Source: Congeria kusceri
Taxonomy: Eukaryota; Mollusca; Bivalvia; Myida; Dreissenidae
Length of the DNA stretch: 64,000 nucleotides
Direction of reading: 5' to 3'
Assembly (NCBI GenBank): GCA_027627225.1
Contig: JAPFQT010000083.1
Span: 806,001-870,000, forward strand
Part shown: positions 23,342 to 34,806 of the stretch, piece after piece
Layout of the letters: each line of letters begins with the position of its first letter
How positions within the stretch are numbered: position 1 is the first letter of the stretch
Translations under genes and position numbers: made by a program
The notes under the pieces: generated by a model
The model's input: only the letters and a program-made list of their open reading frames with translations
Told to the model about the DNA's origin: nothing
Database searches by the model: none

Positions 23342-23449
23342 GTTGAGTTTGTGCTGACCTTGAAGCAGCTGGTGACAATCATGGGCAGTTTCAGTATCTG
23401 ACCAACTTCATCTCAGACACCCCGTCTTACACAGAAATCCGCACGGGAG
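23342..23449 (+). pseudogene. Candidate exon 4, with one frame break
   Basis: The acceptor is CTGCATCTCTAG and the donor GGGAG|GTATGC. Phase 0 from the previous block gives VEFVLTLKQLVTIMG and then a stop. One added base in the GGG run instead continues QFQYLTNFISDTPSYTEIRTG to the donor. Both halves look coding, so a single-base deletion or sequence error in a homopolymer is the simplest reading. The family is not recognised. Confidence 0.45.
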
Positions 23450-23758
23450 GTATGCAAGGTTTAGATGTGTTTTGCCAGTCATCATTAGATTAAATGGCTC
23501 AACTAAATGTTTTTTTTATATCAAAACCAGCAATAATGGCAAGGATCAACAGCCAGCATTTGTACTGGGCAATGTGTATAACCCAAAACAACACATCTTT
23601 ATTTTATGGGAACCAGACATTTGTATTTACTGACTTATTTATGTGTACTTTCTTTTAACTTCGAATGTCGTGTCATGTCAATTAAAGACTGAAATGTAGA
23701 CATTAGGATGATACTGTGACATGCTTTACCAATACACCCATAATTTCCACAGATTGAC

Positions 23759-23854
23759 TTTTAATGTAAAATTCATACATAACAATCCTTTACGTTATAG
23801 GTTACATTTTAATGTAAAATTCATACATAACAATCCTTTACGTTATAGGTTACA
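23759..23854. repeat. Perfect 48-bp tandem duplication
   Basis: A 48-bp unit beginning TTTTAATGTAAAATTCATAC and ending GTTATAGGTTACA occurs twice in a row without a mismatch. Identity implies a very recent duplication or an assembly artefact. Confidence 0.9.
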
Positions 23855-24027
23855 TTTCTGTGAAATATGATCTCAAGTTATCGCAAGTCTGGCCGTTATA
23901 TTTTTTAACTTCAACTTTAAATGGAATACAAAAAATGGTACAGCATTTTGTTCATGATCAAGGACTGGGTTATCTTTTCTACAAACATGAGTTGCTGGTC
24001 TGTCTTCATTGTGTTTCTGTTTTACAG

Positions 24028-24124
24028 GCCCTATAATATGCAGCGTCTTTCGATCGAGGCAAGCTGGTCACATTGGGTCGAGGATTTCTACAACGTCTTT
24101 GAGAAGGCCAATGAGCTCAGTTGA
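24028..24124 (+). pseudogene. Candidate terminal exon of unrecognised plus-strand gene
   Basis: The acceptor is TTCTGTTTTACAG. One frame reads PYNMQRLSIEASWSHW and continues WVEDFYNVFEKANELS before TGA, a convincing protein-like C-terminus rich in charged and aromatic residues. The phase does not match the donor of the preceding block by one base, adding a further inconsistency in this gene. The following DNA is AT-rich as expected for a 3' UTR. Confidence 0.45.
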
Positions 24125-25427
24125 TAAACATTCGTATTATATGTTAGTTGTAAACTGTAATGGACATATATACTGTTGAAATATATAACAGTTGATCTTG
24201 TGTTAATTTAAAAATATTCATTTTTGATAGTATCTTTGTTTAAACAGCAGCCAATAGTATTTTACAGTGCAATGATGTTATGGGCAATACAGCAAGATAA
24301 TTATGAAGTCATTGAATTGGGTTAATTTTATGTAAAATGGAATTGTATTAAAGTATATTATACTTTGGGTGGAACATATTTAAGGTAAATGTTCAGATTA
24401 AAAAAAATTGCAATGGTAAATGAACCATGAAAAAAAAACTAATTGATCTCTCTTTTTTTCATTTGACAATAATTATTCAGCTAAACATTTTTAGTTTACC
24501 ATTTATCACTTTACAGTAAAAACAGAAGGTTTGTTTTATTAAAGAATTGAATAAATTATTATTGATTTTGAGTGATGTGTAAAAAGCAGTTCACATGATT
24601 GAGTATAAAATATTAAATATTGTTATAGGACCAGTTTTATATGCACAATGTTTGATTATTTTTTTTAGTAATTGCTTTTGATTTTTGTGTGAAGAACGTA
24701 CCTACATAATTGAATGTACTTGCGTAGTATTCACACCAAACCTCATAAAATAACATGATTTTTTTCCAGTAATGTCTTGTAAGCAGCCAAATTGTTTGTT
24801 TTATGTCAACACTTTTGAAGACAGTCATCAAGGCTGTATATTAATACTCTCCCGTGTTACTTTTGTAATTTCAGAATTGTAACTTTCTTAAAATGTTGCT
24901 TGTTTGTTTGTGTTGCATGAATGTTTTCATTTATTTATTGATGTGCCTGTGTCTGCTGTTATGTCTTTAATAATTATGTTCTATTTATTGGATGATACTA
25001 TGCTGCACCATATATTTTCACTGCCTGTTGTAGATTTAAAGGAGATTAAGTTTTAGGTCTGTCTGCCTGTTCATATTCATTATTTTGAGTATAACCAGTA
25101 AATTAGATAAATCTAGAAATAAGAATGTATCTCAACAATTCCATTGCCATGAGTATAAACATTCCATTGTTAAAGAGACTTGTTCACAGAATTTCATAAT
25201 TTCCAAACATGGCATTAAATGTCTTAACTGCAAAAACTAAAGTATTTGATAAAAAAAAACCTCCAATATTACGAAAGTCTGTCACATGTAACAATCAGCC
25301 ATATGATTTAATTTACATTCATCGTCATTGACATGTATTTTAAACGATATGTAAGCAAATGCTTTATAATATTATTAATTTCAAATGATCATTATTTTGT
25401 ATTTACATGATATTTCCAGTGTATTTT
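24125..25427. other. AT-rich flank, possible 3' UTR then nothing recognised
   Basis: This is AT-rich sequence with several AATAAA-like motifs but no exon or repeat unit that I can support. Confidence 0.4.
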
Positions 25428-26775
25428 TATACCCCCACAAATGAAGTTTAGGAGGGCGTATATAGGAGTGAGCTTGTCGGTCAGTCCGTCTGTAGGTTTT
25501 TGGTTTCGGGAATATATCTCAAGAAAGGCTTTACATATTCAAATAAATTTTGGTACACATGTGTAACATCATAAAATACAGGTCAAGTTCAAAGTTGGTT
25601 ACAAACCACTAAATGTTGAAAGAGTTATGGCCCTTTTTCGACGAAAATCCTCAATAACACGGTTTCCGGATAATAACTCGAGAAAGGCTTGACATATTCC
25701 AAAGTTCAACTTTGGTTACAACCACTAAATTTTAGTGTTATGGCCACTTTTCGACTTAATTTCCCTAAAAAAATGGTTTCTGTATGATATAGAAAGGCTT
25801 GACATATTCCAATAATTTTTATTTATCTAGTGTTTACGACATGTCTTTTGTCATGTCCAAACATGTGTGGTGGGGGCATCAGTGTCTGAGTAAATCTTGC
25901 ATGTTTATACATTTGTATAAAACACACTGTTTGGTCTGTTTAATTTGTTGTTTGGTTATACCCCTACAAACAAAGTTTAGGGGGTGGGGGAGGATATAGG
26001 AGTGAGCTTGTTGGTTTTATGGTTTCCGGATGATAACTCAATAAAGGCTTGACATATTCAAATAATTTCTGGTACACATGTGTAACGTCATAGAACACAG
26101 GTCATGTTTGACTTCGGTTGCATATTTTGACAGAGTTATGGCCCCTTTTTGAGGTAAATTCCCCCAAAACATGGTTTTCGGATGATAACTCAAGAATGGC
26201 TTGACATATTCAAACAATTCTTGGTACACCTGTGTAGCATCATAAAATACAGATCAAGTTCGACTTTGGTTACAACCTAGTAAATTTTGACAGAGTTATG
26301 GTACTTTTTTTACTTAAATTCCCTAAAAACATGGTTTCTGAGCGATAACTCAAGAATGGCTTGACATATTTTAATAATATTTGGTACACATATGTAACAT
26401 CATAAAAAACAGGTCAGGTTTTTACTTTGGTTACAAACCACTAAATTTTGTCTGAGTTATGGCCCCTTTTTTGACATGGTTTCAGGACAATAACTCGTGA
26501 AAGGCTCCTCATATTTAGATTATTTTTGGCACATACCAGGTGTAACACCATAAAATACAGGTCCAGTTCGACTATGGTTACAAACCACTAAATGTTGAAA
26601 GAGTTATGGCTCCTTTTGAAATTAAATTTTTCCTAATACACTCTTAAACATTCACAAATTAAAGCATTCTGATTGTGTCCATTTCTTTCTAATCGATGTC
26701 ATAGTTTTGTGACAAGGCCATGTTGTGGGTGTATATCCATCACTCATGTGACAATTCTAGTTGTTCTAGTAGTTT
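25428..26775 (+). repeat. Dispersed repeat with TACCCCCACAAA start and GTGACAATTCTAG end
   Basis: This opens ATACCCCCACAAATGAAGTT...GGCGTATATAGGAGTGAGC and ends CACTCATGTGACAATTCTAG. In between, ~165-bp units repeat GGTTTCCGGATGATAACTC, AAAGGCTTGACATATTC, GGTACACATGTGTAACATCA and GAGTTATGGCCCC. A shorter reverse copy lies at 47457-48072. An extra partial start (TACCCCTACAAACAAAGTTT) occurs inside at about 25958. It is non-coding. Confidence 0.75.
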
Positions 26776-27826
26776 TCTTTCACTTCTTCATATATAATAT
26801 TGTTACAATACTGGAATATGTGACAACAATTTTGAAATAGGTAAATTACTGATCGGTCCCTCTAAATCAGTGTCTGTCGTGAGTCAAACAAATAGACCTG
26901 TTCATAGAATAAATTAAAGCAACACTATGCAAAATGATAAATCATAGGTAAAAGTACATAATTAAGAAAATACTGAAATCCTGTTTCTTAACTGCTTAAT
27001 ACAGTTTTTTTTTTTTTTTTTTTTTTTTCTATATACTGAAATCAGTGTCAATACAGTCACCTCCACCCATGTCATGTGAATTTGGTGAAGTTTAATCAAT
27101 TTGAGTAACAGTAAAATATATTTGCATGTTTTTTTTTAATGAAAATGCTTACTTTTGTCATTTGATATTTATAATTGACATCCCATTTCATTATTTTTCA
27201 ACGATGCAGTTACACTTACATTTCTGTTTAAATCATCTCTTTTTGCTTGGGTTATGATTATAAAAGCTGACCAAAGTTCTTTTTGCTCATAAATTGTTTG
27301 AATTGAATTGTAAAGAATTGTAAACAAAATAACATTTTAAAAAAATAAAAAAATCTTATAACTAAAAAGTTTGAATAATACCCTTCATTTGCAAGAAAAT
27401 TTAGATATTTCAAATACTGTATTTTAATGTAAAAAATGGATGTTTATGTATATAAAATTCATTGCACTTGTTGAAATTATTTGCAATTGTCTTCTGTATG
27501 ATATTTGAATTTTCTTATATTATCTTAGCAATTTTGCCTGTATGAAAACTTACACTTTAGGTAAAAATGCAACGTTTTCAAAACTGCATCTGCAATTTGT
27601 TTATAAATTATTTATTCTTGAATGTATTGTACATTTTTACTCCTGATCATTATTATAGCTATTATCTTGTTTGAATCACAATTTTATTTAACTTTTCTGT
27701 ATTGCAAGTACAATTATGTTATAAAAAGTACATCAGTGTAAAAGTATTATGTTCTAAGAAGCTGACCAAAGTTTTCTTTTTATAAATATTATATGGAAAG
27801 TGTTAGATCCAGTCCTTTTTTGTCAC
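26776..27826. other. AT-rich stretch with a poly(T) run
   Basis: A T run of about 25 bases lies near 27005-27029. Two GCTGACCAAAGTTCTTTTT-like motifs (about 27266 and 27761) hint at an old duplication. No gene is seen. Confidence 0.4.
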
Positions 27827-28535
27827 ACCTGATAGCGGTCTGCATGAATTTGTTGTCACAATGGTGATTCAGTGTATGTGTGTGTGTCCATCCGTGTGTG
27901 CGTCCGTCCAATCTTGTCCTTAATATAAGATCAAGGTCACACTTTGAGGTCAAAGGTAAAATATGGGCATAATACAGCTTGTCAGGACCAGATGTTCTTC
28001 ATTTGTGAGTGGCATTTGACATAGTTTTGCACCAATGTTCACTATGTGGAGAGGGCATGTCCCTTGATAGAAGGTCAACGTCATACTTAGAGGTCAAAGG
28101 TTAAATATGGTTATAATACAGTTCGTCTGGTCTAATAATTCATCAGAGAATTTCAAAATAACTTGCCACAAATGTTTATGCGGAGACAGTGTGTCACACC
28201 CAAGACCTGTGTCCCTAGCTCAAAGGTCAAGGTCACACTAAGAGGTCAAAGGTCAAATATGGGCATGATACAGCTTGAAAAGACCACAATTTTTCAAGTA
28301 TGGTTTGTAATTTGAAATAGTTTTCACAAATGTTCACCAAATGGCGACACCATGTTGTGTACAAGACACATGTTCTTGGCTCAAAGGTCAAGGTCACACT
28401 TAGAGGTCAAATATGGGCAAAGGTCAAATATGGGCATAATACAGCTTGTTTCCAATGTGATTTTAAAATAATAACAATATACTAGATGCTTTCTTGACAA
28501 CAGGCTCGACATGTTGCCAACAGGCATCTAGTTTA
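27827..28535 (+). repeat. Dispersed repeat with AGGTCAAAGGTCAAATATGG units
   Basis: The copy starts near CACACCTGATAGCGGTCTGC and ends GCCAACAGGCATCTAGTTT. About four ~175-bp units carry AAGGTCACACTTAGAGGTCA, GGGCATAATACAGCTTGT and AATGTTCACCAAATGG. It provides an uninterrupted counterpart (near 28480) to the site occupied by the TA-flanked element at 21508. Confidence 0.7.
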
Positions 28536-30960
28536 ATTTGAGTTTACCATATATGCAGAATTCAGTATAATAAATCTAATAAAAACAGAAATTTAAATAA
28601 TGAAAAAGTTTGTGGGTTTTGTGTGTGTGTGAAATTGAAGAGGAAATGAATTTTAAACCAAAAAACTGTTTATTATTTTTTGCTAATGATGTAATGTTTT
28701 TGCCAGCTTTCAGTTAACAACATTACACAAAAAGTAATATTTATGAAATCTGTTAGAATAGGGGTTAAATGTATGATGGTTTGCTATTGTATTGTGTATG
28801 TTTATTGATATGAGGGCATTTATTATTTTGTACCAAAGTGGTTTAGATCATTTAAAATACTGCTAGTTTCTCGAAGTCAAAAAAAGAAAAGTACAAATGT
28901 CAAATGATAAGTAACTTCTTGGCCCAGTTGCTGAAAACTTTAATGGTTATTAACAGCTACCGGTTGTTAACTTTCGATGTAAATTTAATTAGTGTTACAA
29001 ATAACTTGCTTATCATTTTTAACTAAATTTATACGGTATTCAAAATTGGATGTCATATTTACATAAATAATTTCATCCAGTTTCCAATGACTGTTAGCTG
29101 AATGGTCAGTTAGTTTTGAGCAACTCACCACTGATGATTTCATAATATGTTCTTTTCTTCTTTGAATGTTATAACAGGCATAAAAAGAAAAGAAACCTGA
29201 CAGTGTACTATACTTCACTGATTTCCTGGAATCGGATCAAGATACATAAAAAACACTGGTTGATTATATAAACAGAATGTTTTCTTAGCACAGATGTGCA
29301 TTTAAACTTGTCAGACATGTGTCCATGAATTATATTTTTTTGACATAAACAAAAAAGATAAATTATTTATCAGGTTTTTTTTAGCCGAATATAGTTAGAT
29401 CTTTGTGTCATGCATGCATTACTGGTATTTTCATTTATTAATCTTATGTACGGTAATCAGTGAACATCTTGTGTTTATGTTCAGTGTATATTTCAGCTCC
29501 ATGAACATGACATTCATTGTGAGCTATTGGAATAAGGGACCTTTCCTGCGTCATCAGTCGTCTTTGCAACTTTCCTAGTGTGCTCAATTAATACTTAATT
29601 TTTACACCACTGACATGTAACATGTAAAAGATTTTTATTTTTGAAAAACATTAACAACATGTTCTTGTCATGCACTACAGAGAACTTCCATTGAAACTTT
29701 CATTGACACCAATAATTAACAATTTCTTTTAAGAATTAACGTTGTATGCATCAGTGGGATTTCATCTTTTAGTTTTAAGTGTTCACATAAAAACATTTCA
29801 AAAGAGCAACTTTTTAGTAATCCAAAAATATAACATTAACCATGTTAACAATGTTTATCATCATGTCAAACTTGCTGTAGTTATGTCTGCATTTTTCGTA
29901 ACATGATCTTTTTTTTTCATGTAAAATTATTTTAAATGATGACAATTGTAAACTGTTTTTGTAAATATACTGTTTTGCTATATAATCTTATTATGTTGAC
30001 AATATTCTCATTGAAAACAGATTGGGTTGCTTTAATTAAATCATCTAATTTTGCCCATTGGCATTCATTACTTACTCAGGCCAAACAAATTAAATGTGTT
30101 TCGGGCAGCGGTTTCAAAGAAGTTAGGTAGGGTTGGGATTAAGTTTGTTTGATTAACTTTAAAAAAAAATTACATTTCTGTAAAAAAAAAGACATAGAAA
30201 ATTGTCTAAAATTGGACGAATATGCATTCATGGAAAACAATCGTCTCTAAAAACTTTAGGGTCCCGGGTTTTCGCTGGGAAGGGGCGGGTTGCCCAAGAC
30301 ACACGTTTTGTTTTTTTGGCCTCACAATAAAACAAGACTTGCCTGTATTTATAGGTTATGTTTTTAAATATAACTGTTTTGCTTCCTACATTAATTTGTG
30401 AGTGATAGTGTTTCAAAATCTTCATCTTCTTTTGACAATAATACGATAATACGACTAAATTTTGTTATCTCGAAGTTGCCAGGAATTCAATGTAACTTTG
30501 GCGTATCTGAAGTTTGACATATCTGATTATAGAATTTTTTTAAATATACAGTTTAAATTATTAGAAAAATTGTAATTAAAATAACAATTCTGAATACATT
30601 AATTGAATTGTTTGTAAGTGATCGATTTATTCAATTCAAAAGTAACACATGGCCATTAAAACTTGAGAAAACGTGTCAAGATGTTTGCAATGTGTGACAG
30701 ACTTCCTTCATCGCTAGAAACAACCAACGATATTTTCCACTCTGACATAAATGAGTTCGAGATAACAAATTTAGATGTATTTCTAAATATTTACAGAAGT
30801 TTAAGCCTGACTTCCACACTGGTGTGTATTTAAAACCAGTAACATGGTTTTGCCTAAATCTTGTGTGTGAAATACTTTTCCTTCCAAAACATTTCGGCTG
30901 GGGTTCTAAATTCTTAGCATGTGCCTTTTCTATTTAAAAAAAACAAGAACAAAGAAAAAA
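28536..30960. other. AT-rich intergenic stretch
   Basis: This is roughly 2.4 kb without a supportable exon, RNA gene or repeat unit. Short open frames are AT-driven. A small GC-richer patch at 30255-30300 (GGGTCCCGGGTTTTCGCTGG) is not explained. Confidence 0.45.
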
Positions 30961-30984
30961 GACAATGAGATTCCAACTAATGGG

Positions 30985-30990
30985 TTTATT
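30985..30990 (-). promoter_or_regulatory. Poly(A) signal of the minus-strand gene
   Basis: AATAAA on the minus strand lies about 70 bp beyond the TAG stop of the terminal exon, a normal distance for a short 3' UTR. Confidence 0.6.
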
Positions 30991-31060
30991 AGACCATATT
31001 CACAGTACAATTTTAAAGGTGTAACAAGTAACTTCTCAATACATACCTTATAACATATAA

Positions 31061-31216
31061 CTAAATTGGGTCCATAGAAAACATAAATTTAAATAGCATT
31101 TCACGTCTCCCATTGAAATCCTTCCGCACGCCATGGCTTGCTTTGTTGGTCAATAACTGCTGCAACTCGGGTGGTAAAGGTTCAGGTTTCACTTCTTTGG
31201 GAAATTTTATACTAAA
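31061..31216 (-). CDS. Terminal exon of unrecognised minus-strand gene
   Basis: On the minus strand, an AAAAAATTAG acceptor leads to FSIKFPKEVKPEPLPPELQ and on through LLTNKASHGVRKDFNGRREM to MFSMDPI and a TAG stop. There are 51 codons, all open, with charged and aromatic composition typical of conserved protein. Phase 0 matches the preceding exon's end. An alternative acceptor five bases downstream would break phase. The family is not recognised; no membrane segment or known motif is seen. Confidence 0.7.
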   Translation of the reverse strand, partial: FSIKFPKEVKPEPLPPELQQLLTNKASHGVRKDFNGRREMLFKFMFSMDPI

Positions 31217-31499
31217 CTAATTTTTTCGCTTCAAAAACTGTTAAGGATGAGGTGATGCAAGTAGGGTCTGTTGTGAGACCTGAACCACTGATTTTTTTTC
31301 CTTGGCCTTAATATTGTATAAAGTATTTGTCATCAATTTTATAATAAATAAATGCCTAAGATCAATAAAAAAAATTAAGAAGACTCCTGGTGTTTGTTTT
31401 TTATTTGCACAAAACATTACAACATGGGGGTAAGGACAATGATAAAATGTTTTATTTATTTTCATTTTTGTACTAAAAAGTATAGTTTTACCTAACCCT

Positions 31500-31660
31500 G
31501 GCTAGTGGGGGGTAGAACCTCTACTTTGTATTCGAAAGTGGAGGTTCTGCCCCCCTACCCCCCCAGGAGTTTTTTAAAACCCCTTGGTCGGAGCGGTATT
31601 TGAACCCACACAACTCTCAAGACCACTGCTCTACCAACTGAGCTATTGAGGTTTCTGCTG
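31500..31660 (-). repeat. tRNA-headed SINE-like copy
   Basis: The minus strand carries an A box (TAGCTCAGTTGGTAGAGCAG) and B box (GGTTCAAATACC) at tRNA spacing near 31590-31655, but lacks a clean acceptor stem. The downstream body includes an inverted repeat, AGAACCTCTACTTT...AAAGTGGAGGTTCT, at 31513-31547. A mature tRNA cannot be excluded, but the body argues for a SINE. Confidence 0.5.
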
Positions 31661-31827
31661 GTAGATGTTCGAAACATTTATTTATCCTTTCAATAAAACA
31701 TAACAGTAAAAAAAATCACATGACCTGGACTATGGTCATGTGAACAAGTCTAAGTCATGTGATTGCTATATTTAGCACTCATTCTATCCATATAATCCCT
31801 TTTCAATACCTATGAAGCCACAAGCCA

Positions 31828-31905
31828 GAGTGGTGTAGTGGATAGAGCAGTGGACTACCGAGCTGTGGGACGGGAGTTCAAATACCGGTATAAGCCTTCA
31901 ATACT
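31828..31905 (+). repeat. tRNA-like SINE head
   Basis: GAGTGGTGTAGTGGATAGAGCAG is an A-box region and GGAGTTCAAATACCGG a B-box region, in the right order and about 40 bp apart. The 3' acceptor strand is absent and AT-rich DNA follows, so this is probably a SINE or tRNA pseudogene. Confidence 0.5.
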
Positions 31906-32327
31906 TTCATTGCTTATTTCTATGTACAATAAAGTTGTTCATATAAATATATATGTATGCTATAAAATGTCAATAAAAATGCATTACTTTGTATACAAAT
32001 CATTAATCTGCATGTACATCATAGATAAATAAAATTACGACCATACAAATAATAATGTATTGAAAAATTCACATATAATTAAAAAAAAAAGAGAAATTTT
32101 GTTTTGTTTTGTTTGTTACATGGTGAGATAATGTAATACCTGTCTGGTTTTCACAAGTAAATACAGTTTCATGACAAAACTTTAATCGAATTCGTTTTAG
32201 AACTTAATAATTACCAATGATTCACAAACAACCCATATTTCATTCATTGTAACTTTACATTTCAAAATAAATAAGAATTTGAACACCCGTACACTTAATT
32301 GGCCATTGAACGTTTTGAAAAATTTAC

Positions 32328-32458
32328 CTTCAGTAATGGCAGTTGGCTGCTATCACGTTTTCCATCAAAAATTTGGTGCATGGTTTCGGCATCATTTAGG
32401 AATGCTTCGCCTTCTGGATCGGGGTTATTGCTGTCCCTCAGTGTGGAATGGCTGACTT
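32328..32458 (-). CDS. Penultimate exon of unrecognised minus-strand gene
   Basis: The acceptor TTTCTTGTTGCAG and donor AAG|GTAAAT bound 131 bp. With the split codon from the previous exon it encodes E-VSHSTLRDSNNPDPEGEAF, then LNDAETMHQIFDGKRDSSQL and PLLK, all open. It ends in phase 0. This is the best-supported host exon in the window: both splice sites are strong, phases agree on both sides and the sequence is unique here. Function is unknown. Confidence 0.75.
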
Positions 32459-33368
32459 CTGCAACAAGAAAAACGGCATAATTTAATTTCTCTTCAATGC
32501 TGCAGGTTATAATCCATTATATTTAAAGTTATAATAAAGTTATATATATTTGTCCACCAAAATTGTCATAAAGTGTTTACTGATATTATTCCTGTATTTT
32601 CAGTGAAATGCTCTTACATTGATTAAGCACGATTCCAGTATGTTAAATTATGTACTGGTATTCACTGAAAAGGATTTCTAATATATTCATGCATAAAATT
32701 AAGTGTCGGGTCAATTTTTCCGAGCTATAATATTAACAGTAGTTGTGGAATTGTATTTGTTGAAGTAGTGCAAAGGAGTGGCAGTAGGACCATCTGAATT
32801 CTTTTACAATTCATGTAGTACCGGATAAACTATTAAAACCACTACACTTTTAGGCATATTTTGTCAATTTAAAAAAACTACAGTATATTCCCTAATTAAC
32901 GCCCCGGGGCCTTACATTTTCACAAGGGAGGTGTTTAATATGAGTCCAGTTTTTGGCTTCTGTCATTTATACCAGCATATAGAAAACATTATAATTTGAC
33001 TGTGTACTGGTTGTTCATACAGCAAAAGTTTCTTTCAAGGACTTTCAAAAACAGGCGTTCAGCTTGTATCTGCATTGAGTGTTTAAAGCAAAATAGTGGC
33101 ATTAATTTGGCAAGAAGGTTTGGATGTCATGAAAAATTGGGGGCGTATATTAGGGTGGGAGCGTTTATTAGGGAATATATGGTAATTTAGATCTGATAAT
33201 GGGTCATCTGGGGTCAAAACTATGGTATGTCACTTGCTGAGGCTAAAAAAGTCACAAGACCAACTGAAAATTTGGAGCTAATTGTTAAAGTTAGCAGTTC
33301 TTGACTGGTAGACAGCTGCATGTTAGCAGTAAAGAAGTCCCATCTAAAATAACAGCAACAACACCCAC

Positions 33369-33449
33369 CTGGTAGGTCAAGGACACGCTGTTGGAACTGT
33401 TGGATGTGGATTATTTCAAAGGTTTCAGGTGCACCATAATGTTTCGTTC
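33369..33449 (-). CDS. Internal exon of unrecognised minus-strand gene
   Basis: The acceptor TTTTATATTTTCAG and donor CCAG|GTGGGT bound 81 bp. Completed by one base from the previous exon it encodes GTKHYGAPETFEIIHIQQF then QQRVLDLP. The exon ends in phase 1, matching the next exon's two leading bases. It is open throughout. Confidence 0.7.
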
Positions 33450-33699
33450 CTGAAAATATAAAATACATGTACATATAAAAATATCCATTGGAATCTGAAT
33501 GCGTTCTTATTTAGTTCTTATTTAACAGTTCACTCTAGAGGGTTTTGATAACGGGGTTTTAATTTCCACTTCATCTTTATTTTTACTAACACTTTCCCAG
33601 AAATTATGAAATCAAAATATTCTGTGTTGCATAAACAGTGTAGCACCAAAGGATTCAAAACATGGCTCTTTCCTGTGAGTTAGTTTTAACCTATTTATT

Positions 33700-33835
33700 T
33701 TAGCTTGATTGTGTCAAATGAAATAGGCTTATGGAGACACTTTGGTGTCAGTTTCCTGGGAAGAACCAGTACTTGGTGTCTTGTGAGAAAGATCCTTTGG
33801 AGAACACTCAGCGCCATACAAATCCCTGGTGGAGA
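33700..33835 (-). repeat. SINE 3' fragment in intron
   Basis: The sequence TTAGCTTGATTGTGTCAAATG ... CCTGGGAAGAACCAGTACTT matches, in reverse, the tail of the SINE at 53263-53465. Only the 3' half is retained. Confidence 0.6.
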
Positions 33836-33867
33836 AAGAAAGAATGCTGTATGGAAGACATGACTTG

Positions 33868-34003
33868 CAGCTATGGCTTGTAAGCGACGAGAAAAGCTGA
33901 AAGCCAACTGGTGGCACATAGTGGCTGATCATCACTAATGACCTGCCGCCCACAGTGTCATTAAAGGTCAAAACACACCACTATGGTTCTTCGCTGATGA
34001 TGC
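33868..34003 (-). pseudogene. Possible exon remnant with internal stop
   Basis: After an acceptor-like TAGAACTACAG on the minus strand, a protein-like frame reads GIISEEP, a TAG stop, then FNDTVGGRSLVMISHYVPPV and GFQLFSSLTSHSCK. No good donor follows. The flanking exons (34544 and 33369) splice in phase without it, so it is either a decayed exon or chance. Confidence 0.2.
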
Positions 34004-34311
34004 CTGTAGTTCTAGATGTCAAGACTGTATCTCAAACATCTGATTTAATTACTTATCGATTAAAAGAAAATATGTTTTTCTTCAGGGTCATACAAAAAAT
34101 AATTGTTTGAAATCTGTCTGAAAACAAAGCATCTGCAATAGTGTCATAAAAACCACAAGGGAGGCGTAATTTGGTTTTGTTATCTGCGATTATGGTCCAA
34201 GTTTATTGCTGGAAGCATTAATTTATTGCACAAGATTCTTTAATGATGCCATTATGCAACTTGTTTATTGGCATGCAAAGTGGTGCTGTAAAAACTTCAC
34301 TAGATTAAAAT

Positions 34312-34440
34312 TTAAACCTGTTTATTTTAACTCAATTGTGTAGAAAGCCTGAGGCTTATTGAGACTCTTTCAAGTCCGTTTCCTGGGAAGAACCAGTACT
34401 TGGTGTCGTATGAGCAAGATCTTTCGAATACTCCCTGGGT
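34312..34440 (-). repeat. SINE 3' fragment in intron
   Basis: AACCTGTTTATTTTAACTCA ... GAAGCCTGAGGCTTATTGAG-like text followed by CCTGGGAAGAACCAGTACTT repeats the tail half of the SINE family complete at 53263-53465, in reverse orientation. Confidence 0.6.
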
Positions 34441-34543
34441 TGGGATAAAACTTGGGTCCCCCTATATGCAATGCAGAAAGAATATTCACCACAGAATAGC
34501 AACCTTGTTTGTAAATGAAATTGATGAACAATAGGGAACAAAC

Positions 34544-34624
34544 CTGTGAAAACCACTCTTGCTCCCTGTGAAACGTTCAGGACATCAGGGGTTGTTCCCA
34601 ATAGAGAAGTAAACTGTCGGTAGG
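34544..34624 (-). CDS. Internal exon of unrecognised minus-strand gene
   Basis: The acceptor GGCAACTTTCAG and donor ACAG|GTTTGT bound 81 bp, encoding YRQFTSLLGTTPDVLNVSQG then ARVVFT in the phase required by the next exon. It is the most upstream exon I can link securely. The gene's 5' part is either further upstream with exons I could not see or beyond recognition. Confidence 0.65.
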
Positions 34625-34806
34625 CTGAAAGTTGCCCAAAACTATGGCTATGAATCTACAACAAACGAGTATGAGCATCACTAGTAAATGAAAAACGTCA
34701 TCCCCTATCAATACAAATTGTGACACTAAATGAGGACCTCACATTGAATTTGGAATTTAGCAAGTTGATAAACTGACTAACTGTTTTAATTCAATTCATC
34801 TAGTAA

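Noticed and set aside
31590..31655. Functional tRNA gene on the minus strand
   Set aside because: The boxes are well spaced, but the acceptor stem is imperfect and a non-tRNA body with an inverted repeat follows.
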